From the NCBI GenBank assembly GCA_015075325.1, contig JABTUP010000002.1, positions 124,001 through 188,000 on the forward strand: a DNA stretch of 64,000 nt, in the 5' to 3' direction. Below, piece by piece: positions 19,901 through 28,242 of the stretch. Source of the DNA: Flavobacteriales bacterium (GTDB taxonomy: Bacteria; Bacteroidota; Bacteroidia; Flavobacteriales_E; Vicingaceae). How positions within the stretch are numbered: the first letter of the stretch is position 1; every line of letters starts with the position of its first letter. A program made the translations under genes and the position numbers. Under the pieces are notes generated by a model, which saw nothing but the letters and a program-made list of their open reading frames with translations, was not told where the DNA came from and made no database searches.

Positions 19901-20075
19901 CTAAGAATTTAAGGAAATCTCTTCTTGAAGTAGATGAACTTTCTAATGTTTCTTTATCTCCTAGAAATTCATTTACAGGTAAATGTTCAGGAAATTCATT
20001 TTTTGTAGATTCTAAAAATTTAGCATCTTCATTTAATTGCTCTAATCCTTTCCAGTATTTTTTTGTATTAGCCAT
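16959..20075 (-). CDS. actB: ACIII subunit ActB (molybdopterin-like and Fe-S domains)
   Basis: A 1,038-residue fusion. The N-terminus has a twin-arginine signal (SSTSRRDFLKFLGFG) ending in LAAC, which suggests a Tat-exported lipoprotein. Residues about 100-720 resemble a molybdopterin oxidoreductase domain, which in this family has lost its cofactor. The C-terminal third holds the Fe-S ligands: CIGCSACVTSCVSEN, CQHCNHAGCETVC, CIGTRYCANNC and CSLCVQRI with CSTACP. These clusters connect quinol oxidation to the hemes of ActA and ActE. No frameshift. Confidence 0.95.
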   Translation of the reverse strand: MANTKKYWKGLEQLNEDAKFLESTKNEFPEHLPVNEFLGDKETLESSSTSRRDFLKFLGFGVAAASLAACETPVTKAIPYLNKPEEVNPGVANYYASTYFDGNDYAPILVKTREGRPIFISGNNLSTLTKGAVNARVNSSVLSLYDNNRLKNPLVNGKDADWKTVDTAIQNELATAKNVRILSNSIISPSSKIILADFAKTETSTNWIQYNPISYSGIINANKDTFGKAAVPTYDFKKAKTIVSIGADFMGNWLDTLMYVNDYAQTRKPDNDWMSKHYQFEANMSLSGTNADVRVPVKPSEYGAVVAQILNKLGGGISAAATKYDTYVDAVVKDLKATAGESIVICGSNDKNVQVLVNGINNLLGNYGKTIDLVRHSNTKAGNDAELLNLIKEMNEGLVDALFIYGVDPVSTLGDDFKAALAKVKTTVSFATKLNDTAAACKYVCPDNHALESWNDANPVEGHFSLAQPTISKLFDTRQAQESFLIWKGNKTSYYDYIKAYWEANIFTKQTSQLFFTDFWNKALHDGVVEISITSSETLAFNADLAAAYSSVKAIKGGDLEIELTQNMGVGDGAGADNPWLQEMPDPLTKVTWDNYVTMNPAEMLDRGYNINLGQEELANVVSVTVNGKTVENLPVVAQPGQAKGTIGVALGYGKKVGNMSEPTGKNAYPLVSLTDNGLNYYGVATLADVSMEYHLAATQTQQTIMGRDSIIRETVFDIYKKGNKEDYNPTHALLVHENGEAIKKNVKEIDLWGAQPVENIGHRWGMSIDLNTCIGCSACVTSCVSENNIAVIGKDEVRRGRIMHWMRIDRYYSSDYQEVGKIGDTHEKTKAAENVGGIAAYTKMERAADNPHVVHQPMMCQHCNHAGCETVCPVAATTHSNEGLNMMAYNRCIGTRYCANNCAYKVRRFNWYNYKAYNKFTDFNPAQDDLGRMVLNPDVVVRSRGVMEKCSLCVQRIQAGKLDAKKAGTKVEDGSIQTACSTACPTNAITFGDLNDTSSKVAAEKDHNRSYRVIEEVGQQPNIYYQTKVRNIKNSEA

Positions 20076-20102
20076 AATCTATTAAAGCTTAAAATTCTAT
20101 TA

Positions 20103-21722
20103 TTAATAATGACATTTAGCACATTCCCAACCACCCATTTCTTCAACAGTTAGTTTTCCATCGCCTAACCATTTTTCTTTGTATTGTTCAGTCATTCTTG
20201 CGTGCATTTCATCGTAATATCCATTACCTTCCGACATTACGCCAGTTGTATTATGACATTCAATACACCATTTCATAGTTAATGGAGAGAATTGTTCTAC
20301 AACATCCATTTCTTCAACTGGTCCATGACAAGTTTGACATTTTTGACCACCAACAGTTACGTGTTGAGAGTGGTTAAAATAAGCGTGATCTGGTAGATTG
20401 TGAACTTTAATCCATTTTACAGGGGTTGGGTTATTTCCATAAGCTTGAGATTCTGGGTTATAATCTAAAGCTGCATATATTTTCTTAATTTCATCAGTCA
20501 TTGAATACTCTTCACCGTTATAGGTAAATGTTTTTCCATTAGATCCATCAACATATTTATGACAATTCATACAAACGTTCAACGAAGGAATTCCTGATGT
20601 TTTACTATGACGAGCACTTGAGTGACAATAGTTACAGTCAATTTTATTATCTCCAGCATGAACTTTATGAGAGAATTTAATTGGTTGTTCTGGTTTGTAG
20701 CCAGTGTGAACCCCAATTGTATTTGCATTGTTCATTAACTTAACCAATCCAGCAAAAAATAAAACAATTACAACCAAAGCAACTAAACCACTATTTTTAC
20801 TAATTGTTTGTTTACACGCTTCAGCAAATGTAACTGGACCAGAATATTCAACACCTTGTTTTTCAGCAGCAGCTTTTGCAATTGTAACTCTTGCTTTATT
20901 AAGGAAAAGAATTAATCCTGCAAGTATTACAATTATTACAACTAATATTATAATAGTTGATTTTGAATCAGATTTTGTTTCTCCTGCATCGGCAACTTCA
21001 GTTGAAGCTTCCTCTTTTTTAGCCGATGGCGGGTTTTTAATATAAGCTAAGATTGCTTTTATTTCATCATCGGTAACATTTTGTGGTGGCATTGGAACTT
21101 TATTGAACTCCTCAAAAATTGCTTTTGCATCGGCATCTCCACTAGCGATAAGTTCTGGTGAATTTTTAATCCATTTTACTAACCATTCAAAACTTCTTTT
21201 TTCATTTATTCCTTTTAAACCAGGACCAACCAATTTATTATCGCCAACACTATGACAAGCAGCACAATTCGCTTTATAAAGCTTTTCACCAAGCAACACT
21301 TCTTCGCTTACGCCCTCTGATGCTGCAGCAGCTTCTTTTGGTGCTGCAGTTTCTGCATTTGGATTTGCTAAATAATCAAAAATTTCATTTAATTGCTCAT
21401 CAGACAATGCTTGAGCAGGCATAGGAATTTTACTGTATTCCTCAAAAATGGCAATCGCATCTTTATCTCCAGAAGCAATAAGTTCTCCTGAGTTTTTTGT
21501 CCATTTAATTAACCATTCTCTATTTCTTTTGTCATTAATACCTTCCAAACCTGGTCCAACCAGTTTGTTTTTACCAACACTATGACATGCCGCACAATTG
21601 GTTTTAAATAAATCTTTACCTCCTTGAGCATATAAAGATGTTTGTGCAAATAATGATATAACAACCAAAATTGATAGTTTGTATCCTATTGCTTTTTTTA
21701 CTTTATTTATTATCTTATTCAT
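20103..21722 (-). CDS. actA: ACIII subunit ActA with two extra cytochrome c domains
   Basis: A 539-residue multiheme cytochrome. After a signal peptide (to SLYAQ) come two near-identical cytochrome c domains of about 110 residues, each with CAACHSVG and a methionine in KIPMP or KVPMP. Two membrane helices follow (STIIILVVIIVILAGLILFL and VALVVIVLFFAGLV). The C-terminal part has the five CxxCH sites expected of ActA: CNYCH, CMNCH, CQTCH, CIECH and CAKCH. Seven heme sites in total. The structurally known Flavobacterium johnsoniae ActA is described as pentaheme, so the tandem N-terminal domains are an addition. First gene of the act operon. Confidence 0.95.
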   Translation of the reverse strand: MNKIINKVKKAIGYKLSILVVISLFAQTSLYAQGGKDLFKTNCAACHSVGKNKLVGPGLEGINDKRNREWLIKWTKNSGELIASGDKDAIAIFEEYSKIPMPAQALSDEQLNEIFDYLANPNAETAAPKEAAAASEGVSEEVLLGEKLYKANCAACHSVGDNKLVGPGLKGINEKRSFEWLVKWIKNSPELIASGDADAKAIFEEFNKVPMPPQNVTDDEIKAILAYIKNPPSAKKEEASTEVADAGETKSDSKSTIIILVVIIVILAGLILFLNKARVTIAKAAAEKQGVEYSGPVTFAEACKQTISKNSGLVALVVIVLFFAGLVKLMNNANTIGVHTGYKPEQPIKFSHKVHAGDNKIDCNYCHSSARHSKTSGIPSLNVCMNCHKYVDGSNGKTFTYNGEEYSMTDEIKKIYAALDYNPESQAYGNNPTPVKWIKVHNLPDHAYFNHSQHVTVGGQKCQTCHGPVEEMDVVEQFSPLTMKWCIECHNTTGVMSEGNGYYDEMHARMTEQYKEKWLGDGKLTVEEMGGWECAKCHY

Positions 21723-21770
21723 AATAAAATAGTTACGATAATTTTAAGAATTCTGTTATTTCAACGCCGA

Positions 21771-21778
21771 CAAATTTA
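21771..21778 (-). promoter_or_regulatory. Candidate -7 element of the act operon
   Basis: TAAATTTG on the minus strand matches TAnnTTTG exactly and lies 49 bases before the actA start. No clear TTG is seen at the -33 spacing. Confidence 0.5.
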
Positions 21779-21834
21779 TAAGAAAGCTTCTTTTTTTGCT
21801 ATGATTTTTGAAAAATTGTTTGATTAAACTGTAA

Positions 21835-21851
21835 TTTAGAATGATTCTAAA
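21835..21851. promoter_or_regulatory. Palindrome in the act/SPOR intergenic region
   Basis: TTTAGAAT-G-ATTCTAAA is a perfect 8-base inverted repeat, and a half copy (ATTCTAA) recurs at 21894-21900 in the same 218-base divergent intergenic region. It may be a regulator site for one or both genes. Confidence 0.4.
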
Positions 21852-21914
21852 TAATAATTTTGACTTGGATCTATTTTTGATTGATTACAAATCATTCTAA
21901 TTGAATATTTAAAG

Positions 21915-21922
21915 TAATTTTG
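21915..21922 (+). promoter_or_regulatory. Candidate -7 element for the SPOR gene
   Basis: TAATTTTG matches TAnnTTTG exactly, 18 bases before the chosen ATG at 21941. Confidence 0.5.
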
Positions 21923-21940
21923 GGTAAATTTTTAAAAAAA

Positions 21941-22360
21941 ATGAATTATACTATTAACATATTCTTATTATTTTTTCTTTGTTCGGCTAGTGTTTTGGCA
22001 CAAAATAACTTGCCCGATGATTCTTTATCGAGAAAAAACAATGTTTCTGTAACAAAAGATAGTAGGATTGACAACTTACTTGAGACTTACAAATCTTCAT
22101 TTGTCGTTCAAGGCTATCGAATTCAGATTTATTCTGACAACAAAAAACAACCTGCAAGAGATGAAAAAGCAAAATTTTTGTCGCTTTATAGCAATGTAAA
22201 AGCTCATGAGATTTACCAACAACCTTATTTTAAAATTAGAGTTGGTGATTTTAGAACGAAACTAGAGGCTTATAAATTTCAGAAAGAAATAGTTTCAAAC
22301 TTCCCAAACAGTTTTATAGTAAAAGACGAAATTGAGGTAGATCAATTACTTGATAAATAA
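21941..22360 (+). CDS. Exported SPOR-domain protein
   Basis: A 139-residue protein with signal peptide MNYTINIFLLFFLCSASVLAQ. The C-terminal half fits a SPOR domain (YRIQIYSDNKK, YFKIRVGDFRTKLEAYKFQ, FPNSFIVKDEIEV), which binds peptidoglycan stripped of stem peptides, typical of division-site proteins. I use the ATG at 21941; a TTG seven codons upstream lies within the promoter motif. It ends directly in a strong terminator. Confidence 0.85.
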   Translation: MNYTINIFLLFFLCSASVLAQNNLPDDSLSRKNNVSVTKDSRIDNLLETYKSSFVVQGYRIQIYSDNKKQPARDEKAKFLSLYSNVKAHEIYQQPYFKIRVGDFRTKLEAYKFQKEIVSNFPNSFIVKDEIEVDQLLDK

Positions 22361-22386
22361 AAAACCCCGCAATTGCGGGGTTTTTT
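22361..22386. terminator. Bidirectional terminator
   Basis: AAAACCCCGCAA and its perfect complement TTGCGGGGTTTT form a 12-base stem with no unpaired loop on paper, with A and T runs on both sides. It separates two convergent genes. Confidence 0.95.
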
Positions 22387-22404
22387 ATTTAAACAAAGTT
22401 GTTT

Positions 22405-23223
22405 TTATGCTTCATCATCAATATCTACAGCTCTTGTTCTTGCTAATCTTCTTTTTGGTTTTTCTTCTTCCGATATTTCTTTGTAGTTTGGATCGAAAGC
22501 AGAATCAACTAATATTCTACCACAATGCTCACAAACTAAAACTTTTTTGTGCATTTTAATATCTAACTGACGTTGAGGAGGAATAGAATTAAAACAGCCT
22601 CCACATGAATCTCTTTGAATAGTAACAACTGCTAAACCATTTCTAGCATTAGATCTAATTCTATGGTAAGCATTTAATAATCGTTCTTCAATAACCTTAG
22701 CTGCAGCTTCTGATTTTTTAACTAAATTTTCTTCTTCAGATTTAGTCTCAGCAGTTATTTCTTCTAATTCGTTTTTCTTGTTTTGTAAATCGATTTTTCT
22801 TCCCTCTAAATATTCTATAGCCTCATCAATTTTTTCTTGTTTAGTTGCTAATAAAAATCCACCTTCTTTAATTTTCTTTTCGGCTAATTCGATTTCTAAT
22901 TTTTGAAATTCAATTTCTTTCGTAATTGCATCAAATTCTCTGTTATTTCTAACTTTATTTTGTTGCTCTTCGTATTTTTTAATTAAATTGTTTGAATCAG
23001 TAATTGAATTTTTTTTGTTTGATAATTCAATTTTTAAATTATCAATTTCGGTAGTTAAATTTTCAAGTCTTTTTTGAAGACCTTCAACTTCATCCTCTAA
23101 ATCTTGAACTTCCAATGGAAGCTCTCCTCTTATTGTTCTTATTTTATCAATTGTAGAATCAATAACTTGTAGTTCGTACAAGGCTCTTAATTTTTCTTCT
23201 ACTGATACTTCTTTTTTAGCCAT
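22405..23223 (-). CDS. Zinc-ribbon coiled-coil protein (COG1579-like)
   Basis: A 272-residue protein. Residues about 15-185 are a long Glu/Lys-rich coiled coil. A C4 zinc ribbon follows (CGGCFNSIPPQ ... CEHCGRI), then a basic tail (KPKRRLARTRAVD). The family is widespread and often encoded beside Nif3, as here, with a one-base gap. Molecular role not established; RNA or protein binding is likely. Confidence 0.88.
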   Translation of the reverse strand: MAKKEVSVEEKLRALYELQVIDSTIDKIRTIRGELPLEVQDLEDEVEGLQKRLENLTTEIDNLKIELSNKKNSITDSNNLIKKYEEQQNKVRNNREFDAITKEIEFQKLEIELAEKKIKEGGFLLATKQEKIDEAIEYLEGRKIDLQNKKNELEEITAETKSEEENLVKKSEAAAKVIEERLLNAYHRIRSNARNGLAVVTIQRDSCGGCFNSIPPQRQLDIKMHKKVLVCEHCGRILVDSAFDPNYKEISEEEKPKRRLARTRAVDIDDEA

Positions 23224-23224
23224 A

Positions 23225-24316
23225 TTAAAGGTAATTAATTGGGTTTGTATTTATTTCTGACAAATGAACGGCGAAATTAGGAATTTTTTTTGTAAGTAAT
23301 TCATAAAATATTTCTTTAGTAAATTGTTCGCTTTCATAATGCCCAATATCTGCAATTATAATTTTGTCTTCTGCATCAAAAAATTGATGGTATTTAAAGT
23401 CGGATGAAACAAAAATATCTGCACCAGAAAATACAGCATCATTAAGTAAAAAACTTCCTGAACCACCGCAAATTGCAACTCTTTTAATGGGTTTGTTTTT
23501 TAACGCAGTATAACGAATACCTTTTGCAAAAAACACTTTTTTTAATTGATTTAGAAACGAAACTTCATCAAGATTTGTTTCTAAATCGCCCACAACCCCA
23601 CTTCCTATTTGATGGGTGTTTTGCATTTCAAAAACATCATAAGCCACTTCCTCATATGGGTGAACTTTTAACATATTTTCGACTACTTGTTTAGTTAAAA
23701 ACGATTCTACAACTACTTCAATTTTTACTTCGTCTTCTAAATGTAATTTATCTTGTTCGCCAACAAAAGGCTTAGCTTGCTCGTTTGCTTTAAAAGTTCC
23801 TTGTCCTATTGAATTAAAACTACACTCGCTATAATTTCCGATTGAACCTGCCCCACTTTTAAATAGTTCTTCTCTAACTTGGTTGGCATGGCTTAAAGGA
23901 CAAAACACAACCAATTTATTAAGCAATTGCTTTTTCTTTGAAAGGATTTGAACATTTTTTAAGCCTAACTTTTCAGCTATTTTAAAGTTTACTCCACCAA
24001 ACACATTATCTAAATTGGTATGAGCAGCATAAATAGCTATATCATGTTTAATGGCTTTTATTATAGTTCGTTCGATGTATGTTTTACCCGTAATTTTTTT
24101 TAATCCACTAAAAACAATGGGATGATGAGCGATAACTAAGTTGCATTTTTTATTAATAGCTTCCTGAATTATTTCTTCGGTACTATCCAAACAAATTAAC
24201 ACTCCAGAAACAATATTGCCTCTATCGCCAACTATCAACCCAGCATTGTCGTAATTTTCTTGGTACGATAATGGAGCAAAATCTTCAATGATTTTAATAA
24301 TATCAGCTATTCGCAT
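23225..24316 (-). CDS. Nif3-like dinuclear metal centre protein
   Basis: A 363-residue Nif3 (YbgI-related) protein. The metal-binding residues are in VIAHHPIVFSG, AAHTNLDNV and ADIGHYESE. As in the long form of the family, a PII/CutA-like domain is inserted in the middle (about residues 130-235; VHPYEEVAYDVFEM). It forms a hexameric toroid in solved members; the biological substrate is uncertain. Nearly overlaps the zinc-ribbon gene. Confidence 0.93.
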   Translation of the reverse strand: MRIADIIKIIEDFAPLSYQENYDNAGLIVGDRGNIVSGVLICLDSTEEIIQEAINKKCNLVIAHHPIVFSGLKKITGKTYIERTIIKAIKHDIAIYAAHTNLDNVFGGVNFKIAEKLGLKNVQILSKKKQLLNKLVVFCPLSHANQVREELFKSGAGSIGNYSECSFNSIGQGTFKANEQAKPFVGEQDKLHLEDEVKIEVVVESFLTKQVVENMLKVHPYEEVAYDVFEMQNTHQIGSGVVGDLETNLDEVSFLNQLKKVFFAKGIRYTALKNKPIKRVAICGGSGSFLLNDAVFSGADIFVSSDFKYHQFFDAEDKIIIADIGHYESEQFTKEIFYELLTKKIPNFAVHLSEINTNPINYL

Positions 24317-24328
24317 ATAAATTATTGA

Positions 24329-25702
24329 TTACCCAATTGCCTTAATCATATCTTGTTGTGTAATGATATGGTGTTTGTTTCCATCATAATTTACTAAAAC
24401 TGCTTTTACACCATTTTGAAAATGTTTTGATACATTTTCGAATGTAGTGTCCGCATTAACAATTGGAAAGGATTCTTGCATTACATTTCTAACAGGTAAT
24501 TCTTTTAACTCAGGTGTTTCTATCAATTTTTTAAACAAATAATTATCGTTTAATGAACCAACAAATGCATTATTGTCCATCACAGGGATTTGAGAAATGT
24601 TGTATTGATTCATTAATAATATTGCTTGAGACACAGGTGTATCAGAGCTCACAGAAACCAGGTGTTTCCCCATGTGATCTTTTATTAAATCTAAAGCTGT
24701 TTTCTTTTCTTCTTCTAAAAAGCCTCTATCACGCATCCAATCGTCGTTAAACATTTTACCTAAGTAACGTGTTCCGTGATCGTGGAAAATAACAACTACA
24801 ACATCACCAGCTTTAAACATATCTTTCATTTGAAGTAATCCAGCCATTGCACTTCCTGCACTGTTTCCAACAAAAATACCTTCTTCGCGAGGAATTCTTC
24901 TGGTCATAATTGCTGCATCTTTATCAGTAACTTTCTCAAAATGGTCAATCAAACTAAAGTCAACATTTTGAGGAAGAAAATCTTCACCTATACCTTCCGT
25001 GATGTAAGGGTATATTTCATGATCATCAAATATGCCTGTTTCTTTGTATTTTTTAAACACCGAACCATAGGTATCGATACCTAATACTTTAATGTTTGGA
25101 TTTTTTTCTTTTAAATATTTTGCTGTTCCGCTAATCGTTCCTCCAGTACCAACACCAACCACCAAATGGGTTATTTTTCCGTCCGTTTGTTCCCAAATTT
25201 CGGGACCTGTAGATTCGTAATGTGCCTGAGCATTGCTTGGGTTGTCGTATTGGTTCGGTTTCCACGAGTTAGGAACTTCATTTACTAAACGGCTAGAAAC
25301 TGAATAGTAAGAAGCAGGGTCTTCTGGTGCAACATTGGTTGGACAAACAAAAACTTCGGCACCAAAAGCTCGTAAAGCATCAAATTTTTCTTTCGATTGT
25401 TTGTCGGTTGATGTAAAAATACATTTATATCCTTTTATAACGGCAGCAATAGCTAGTCCCATTCCAGTGTTTCCACTTGTTCCTTCAATAATTGTTCCGC
25501 CTGGTTTTAATCTACCATCTTTTTCAGCATCCTCAATCATTTTTAAAGCCATACGGTCTTTAATACTATTTCCTGGGTTTACTGTTTCTACTTTTGCTAA
25601 AACTAAAGCAGGAATTTCTTTTGTAATACTGTTGATTTTAACTAGCGGGGTGTTTCCAATGGTTTCTAAGATGTTGTTGTAATACTTCATATTTGTATTC
25701 AA
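24329..25702 (-). CDS. PLP-dependent beta-synthase with CBS domains (cystathionine beta-synthase-like)
   Basis: A 457-residue enzyme. The fold-type II PLP core (about 5-325) has the Lys in NSIKDRMALK, the EGTSGNTGMG phosphate/substrate loop and GTGGTISGTAKYL. The C-terminal 115 residues are a tandem CBS domain (VSSDTPVSQAILLM ... NADTTFENVSKHF). This is the architecture of cystathionine beta-synthase without the human heme domain; cysteine synthase activity is an alternative. A second in-frame Met lies at codon 5. Confidence 0.88.
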   Translation of the reverse strand: MNTNMKYYNNILETIGNTPLVKINSITKEIPALVLAKVETVNPGNSIKDRMALKMIEDAEKDGRLKPGGTIIEGTSGNTGMGLAIAAVIKGYKCIFTSTDKQSKEKFDALRAFGAEVFVCPTNVAPEDPASYYSVSSRLVNEVPNSWKPNQYDNPSNAQAHYESTGPEIWEQTDGKITHLVVGVGTGGTISGTAKYLKEKNPNIKVLGIDTYGSVFKKYKETGIFDDHEIYPYITEGIGEDFLPQNVDFSLIDHFEKVTDKDAAIMTRRIPREEGIFVGNSAGSAMAGLLQMKDMFKAGDVVVVIFHDHGTRYLGKMFNDDWMRDRGFLEEEKKTALDLIKDHMGKHLVSVSSDTPVSQAILLMNQYNISQIPVMDNNAFVGSLNDNYLFKKLIETPELKELPVRNVMQESFPIVNADTTFENVSKHFQNGVKAVLVNYDGNKHHIITQQDMIKAIG

Positions 25703-25739
25703 TTTTTTAATTTATGTAAAAGTAGTAAATAGGTTTTTA

Positions 25740-26969
25740 TTAATCGAATCTTATGGCTTTTACAGGAGAAATTTTTGTAATAACATAAGAAGGTAAAATC
25801 AACATCATAAAACAAACCAATAATGTTCCAATGTTTAACATCAAAATAGACATCCAATTCAATTCAATAGGTACTTCTGAAACATAATATGATTCTTCAG
25901 GTAGTTTAATAAAACCAAATTTTAGCTGAAGTAAACACAATCCTATTCCAATAATATTTCCGATAATTAATCCTTTTATGATTAAGTGAATGGCATTGTA
26001 CAAGAATATTTTACGAACATTCCAATTAGGCAGGCCTAATGCTTTTAAAATACCAATCATGGTAGTTCGTTCTAAAATAAGAATAAGTAATGCCGAAATT
26101 ATATTAATTACAGCAACCAACACCATTAATAAAATGATAATTATTACATTAATATCTTGTAATTCGAGCCAATTAAAAATATCAGGGTTTCTGTCAATAA
26201 TGGTGGTTGAATGAAGGTCGTACCCAATGTTATCGTAAATAAATTGGTCTAATTTATTTAAATCATTATAGTTATCAATAATTACTTCAAAACCTCCCAC
26301 CAAATTTTCGCTCCAATTATTTCTTTTCTGAATATGAGTAATATCAGCAATAACAAAAAGGTTGTCGAACTGCTCTAATCCTGATTGATAAATTCCTTTA
26401 ACAATAAAGTCTTTGGGTCGAAGTTGTCCATCGGATTGAATAAAGTAAAGGAACATTTTATCGCCCAATTTAATGCTCATTTTATTTGCAATGGTTTGCG
26501 AAATAATAATGTCGTTGGTTGGATTTTTATCATCAATCTTTAAAGGGTTTCCTTCTTTAAGTTTATCATTAAAAAAAGTCCAATCGAAATCACTTCCAAT
26601 TCCTTTAACAATAACGCCATAAATATCTTGATTGGTTTTAATTATACCTGGTTTTGTTGCATAAATCTGAATGTGTTTAATGCCTTTTACTGTATCTAAA
26701 CTAGGATAAAACGGTTGGTTTTTATCTATTGGAGTTGCTTCATACGTATTTTGCGAATCGTATTTTGTTATTTGAATATGCCCACCAAAACCAATTACCT
26801 TGTTTCTAATTTCTCGTTGAAAACCCGAAACTATACTTACGGCAACAATCATTACAATTAAACCCAATGCAATTGCTGCAATTGAAATCTTTATAATAGG
26901 TTGAGTAAATTTTTTAGATTTACTATCACCTATCATAATGTTTTTAGCTATGAAATATTCGAGGTTCAA
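25740..26969 (-). CDS. LolE/FtsX-type ABC transporter permease
   Basis: A 409-residue permease with one N-terminal helix (about 28-50, IAAIALGLIVMIVAVSIVSG), a large periplasmic MacB-like domain, and three C-terminal helices with the FtsX-type LERTTMIGILKALG segment. It fits the lipoprotein-release or MacB class; the ATPase is not in the window. The start codon appears to be TTG (26967-26969, protein starts MNLEYFIAKN); no ATG precedes it in frame before the intergenic region. Confidence 0.85.
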   Translation of the reverse strand: MNLEYFIAKNIMIGDSKSKKFTQPIIKISIAAIALGLIVMIVAVSIVSGFQREIRNKVIGFGGHIQITKYDSQNTYEATPIDKNQPFYPSLDTVKGIKHIQIYATKPGIIKTNQDIYGVIVKGIGSDFDWTFFNDKLKEGNPLKIDDKNPTNDIIISQTIANKMSIKLGDKMFLYFIQSDGQLRPKDFIVKGIYQSGLEQFDNLFVIADITHIQKRNNWSENLVGGFEVIIDNYNDLNKLDQFIYDNIGYDLHSTTIIDRNPDIFNWLELQDINVIIIILLMVLVAVINIISALLILILERTTMIGILKALGLPNWNVRKIFLYNAIHLIIKGLIIGNIIGIGLCLLQLKFGFIKLPEESYYVSEVPIELNWMSILMLNIGTLLVCFMMLILPSYVITKISPVKAIRFD

Positions 26970-26975
26970 AATAGT

Positions 26976-26983
26976 TATCTTTG
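26976..26983 (+). promoter_or_regulatory. Candidate -7 element for the NamZ-type gene
   Basis: TATCTTTG matches TAnnTTTG, 41 bases before the ATG at 27025. A minus-strand match (TATTTTTG, 27003-27010) serves the divergent permease. Confidence 0.5.
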
Positions 26984-27024
26984 CGAAGTATCCAATTCAT
27001 AACAAAAATAGCAATTTGTAACAG

Positions 27025-28242
27025 ATGACGTTTAAACAGCTTCTTATAATTCTTTTAACAACCAGTTTAGTGTACAGTTGCTCGTTATGGAAGAAAAAAC
27101 CTACTGTAGATAAACATAAAGAAGAAGAAACAGCGGTTGTAATTGAAGCTGAAGATTCATTGTTACATTTAGGAGCAGAACAAATAGAAGAATATCTTCC
27201 AAAATTTAAGCACAAAAAAGTAGGTGTAGTGGCAAATCATACCTCCATGATTAATCAAACCCATTTAGTAGATTCACTTTTAGAATTAAAGGTACATATT
27301 AAAAAAGTGTTTAGTCCAGAGCATGGTTTTAGAGGCAAAGCAGATGCTGGCGAAGCTGTTAATTCTGATGTGGATGCTAAAACCGATTTGCCAATAGTAT
27401 CGCTTTATGGCAGTAATAAAAAACCAACCAAAGAACAACTAAGAGGATTGGATGTTATTTTGTTTGACATACAAGATGTTGGAGCTCGTTTTTATACTTA
27501 CATATCTACCATGCACTATGTAATGGAGGCTTGTGCTGAAAATGATATTGAATTTATTGTTTTAGATAGACCAAATCCGAATGGAGATTATATTGATGGT
27601 CCAATTTTGGAGGATGGATTTAAATCGTTTGTTGGCATGCACAAGGTACCAATAGTTCATGGACTAACTGTTGGTGAATATGCTCAAATGATAAATGGAG
27701 AATGTTGGTTAGCTCAAGAAAAAACATGTGATTTAACCGTAATTAAAATGAAAAATTACACCCACAAAACCAACTATGAATTGCCTATAAAACCTTCTCC
27801 CAATTTACCAAACATGCAATCCATTTATTTGTATCCTTCAATTTGTTTGTTTGAAGGGACGCCAATAAGTTTGGGTAGAGGAACTGATAAACCTTTTCAA
27901 GTTTTAGGACATCCGTCAATAAAATCTGACTTCTTTTTTGTACCTCAACCAACCGAAGGAGCGAAAGAACCATTATTAAAAGGCGATACTTGTTATGGAA
28001 TTGATTTGTCGGAAGTAAAAGTTAAAAAGGAATTAGACTTATCTTATTTATTAAAATTTTATAACGAGTTTCCTGCTAAAGACCAATTTTTCAAAAAGTT
28101 TTTTAACACACTGGCTGGCAATTCCATTCTTCAAGAACAAATTAAAGCTGGAAAAACCATTCAAGAAATTAAAGAAACTTGGCAAGAAGGTATAAATGAT
28201 TTTAAAGCCTATCATTATGGAACTTGTTGTGAAGGATTTTGA
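27025..28242 (+). CDS. DUF1343/NamZ family exo-muramidase, lipoprotein
   Basis: A 405-residue protein with a lipobox (LLTTSLVYSC). The DUF1343 fold is clear: VGVVANHTSMINQTHLVD, KVFSPEHGFRGKADAGE, DLPIVSLYGSNKKPT, ILFDIQDVGARFYTYISTM, VLDRPNPNGDYIDGP and SPNLPNMQSIYLYPS. Family members (NamZ) release terminal N-acetylmuramic acid from peptidoglycan fragments, so a cell-wall recycling role is likely. The last 80 bases recur, with one change, at 30492-30571. No terminator follows this copy; one follows the second partial copy. Confidence 0.9.
   Translation: MTFKQLLIILLTTSLVYSCSLWKKKPTVDKHKEEETAVVIEAEDSLLHLGAEQIEEYLPKFKHKKVGVVANHTSMINQTHLVDSLLELKVHIKKVFSPEHGFRGKADAGEAVNSDVDAKTDLPIVSLYGSNKKPTKEQLRGLDVILFDIQDVGARFYTYISTMHYVMEACAENDIEFIVLDRPNPNGDYIDGPILEDGFKSFVGMHKVPIVHGLTVGEYAQMINGECWLAQEKTCDLTVIKMKNYTHKTNYELPIKPSPNLPNMQSIYLYPSICLFEGTPISLGRGTDKPFQVLGHPSIKSDFFFVPQPTEGAKEPLLKGDTCYGIDLSEVKVKKELDLSYLLKFYNEFPAKDQFFKKFFNTLAGNSILQEQIKAGKTIQEIKETWQEGINDFKAYHYGTCCEGF
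28111..28190 (+). repeat. Left copy of the NamZ 3'-end direct repeat
   Basis: Eighty bases (from CTGGCTGGCA) match 30492-30571 with one substitution (AAAGCTGG versus AAAGTTGG). After that the two copies remain recognisably related for about 55 more bases but with many differences. Confidence 0.9.
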
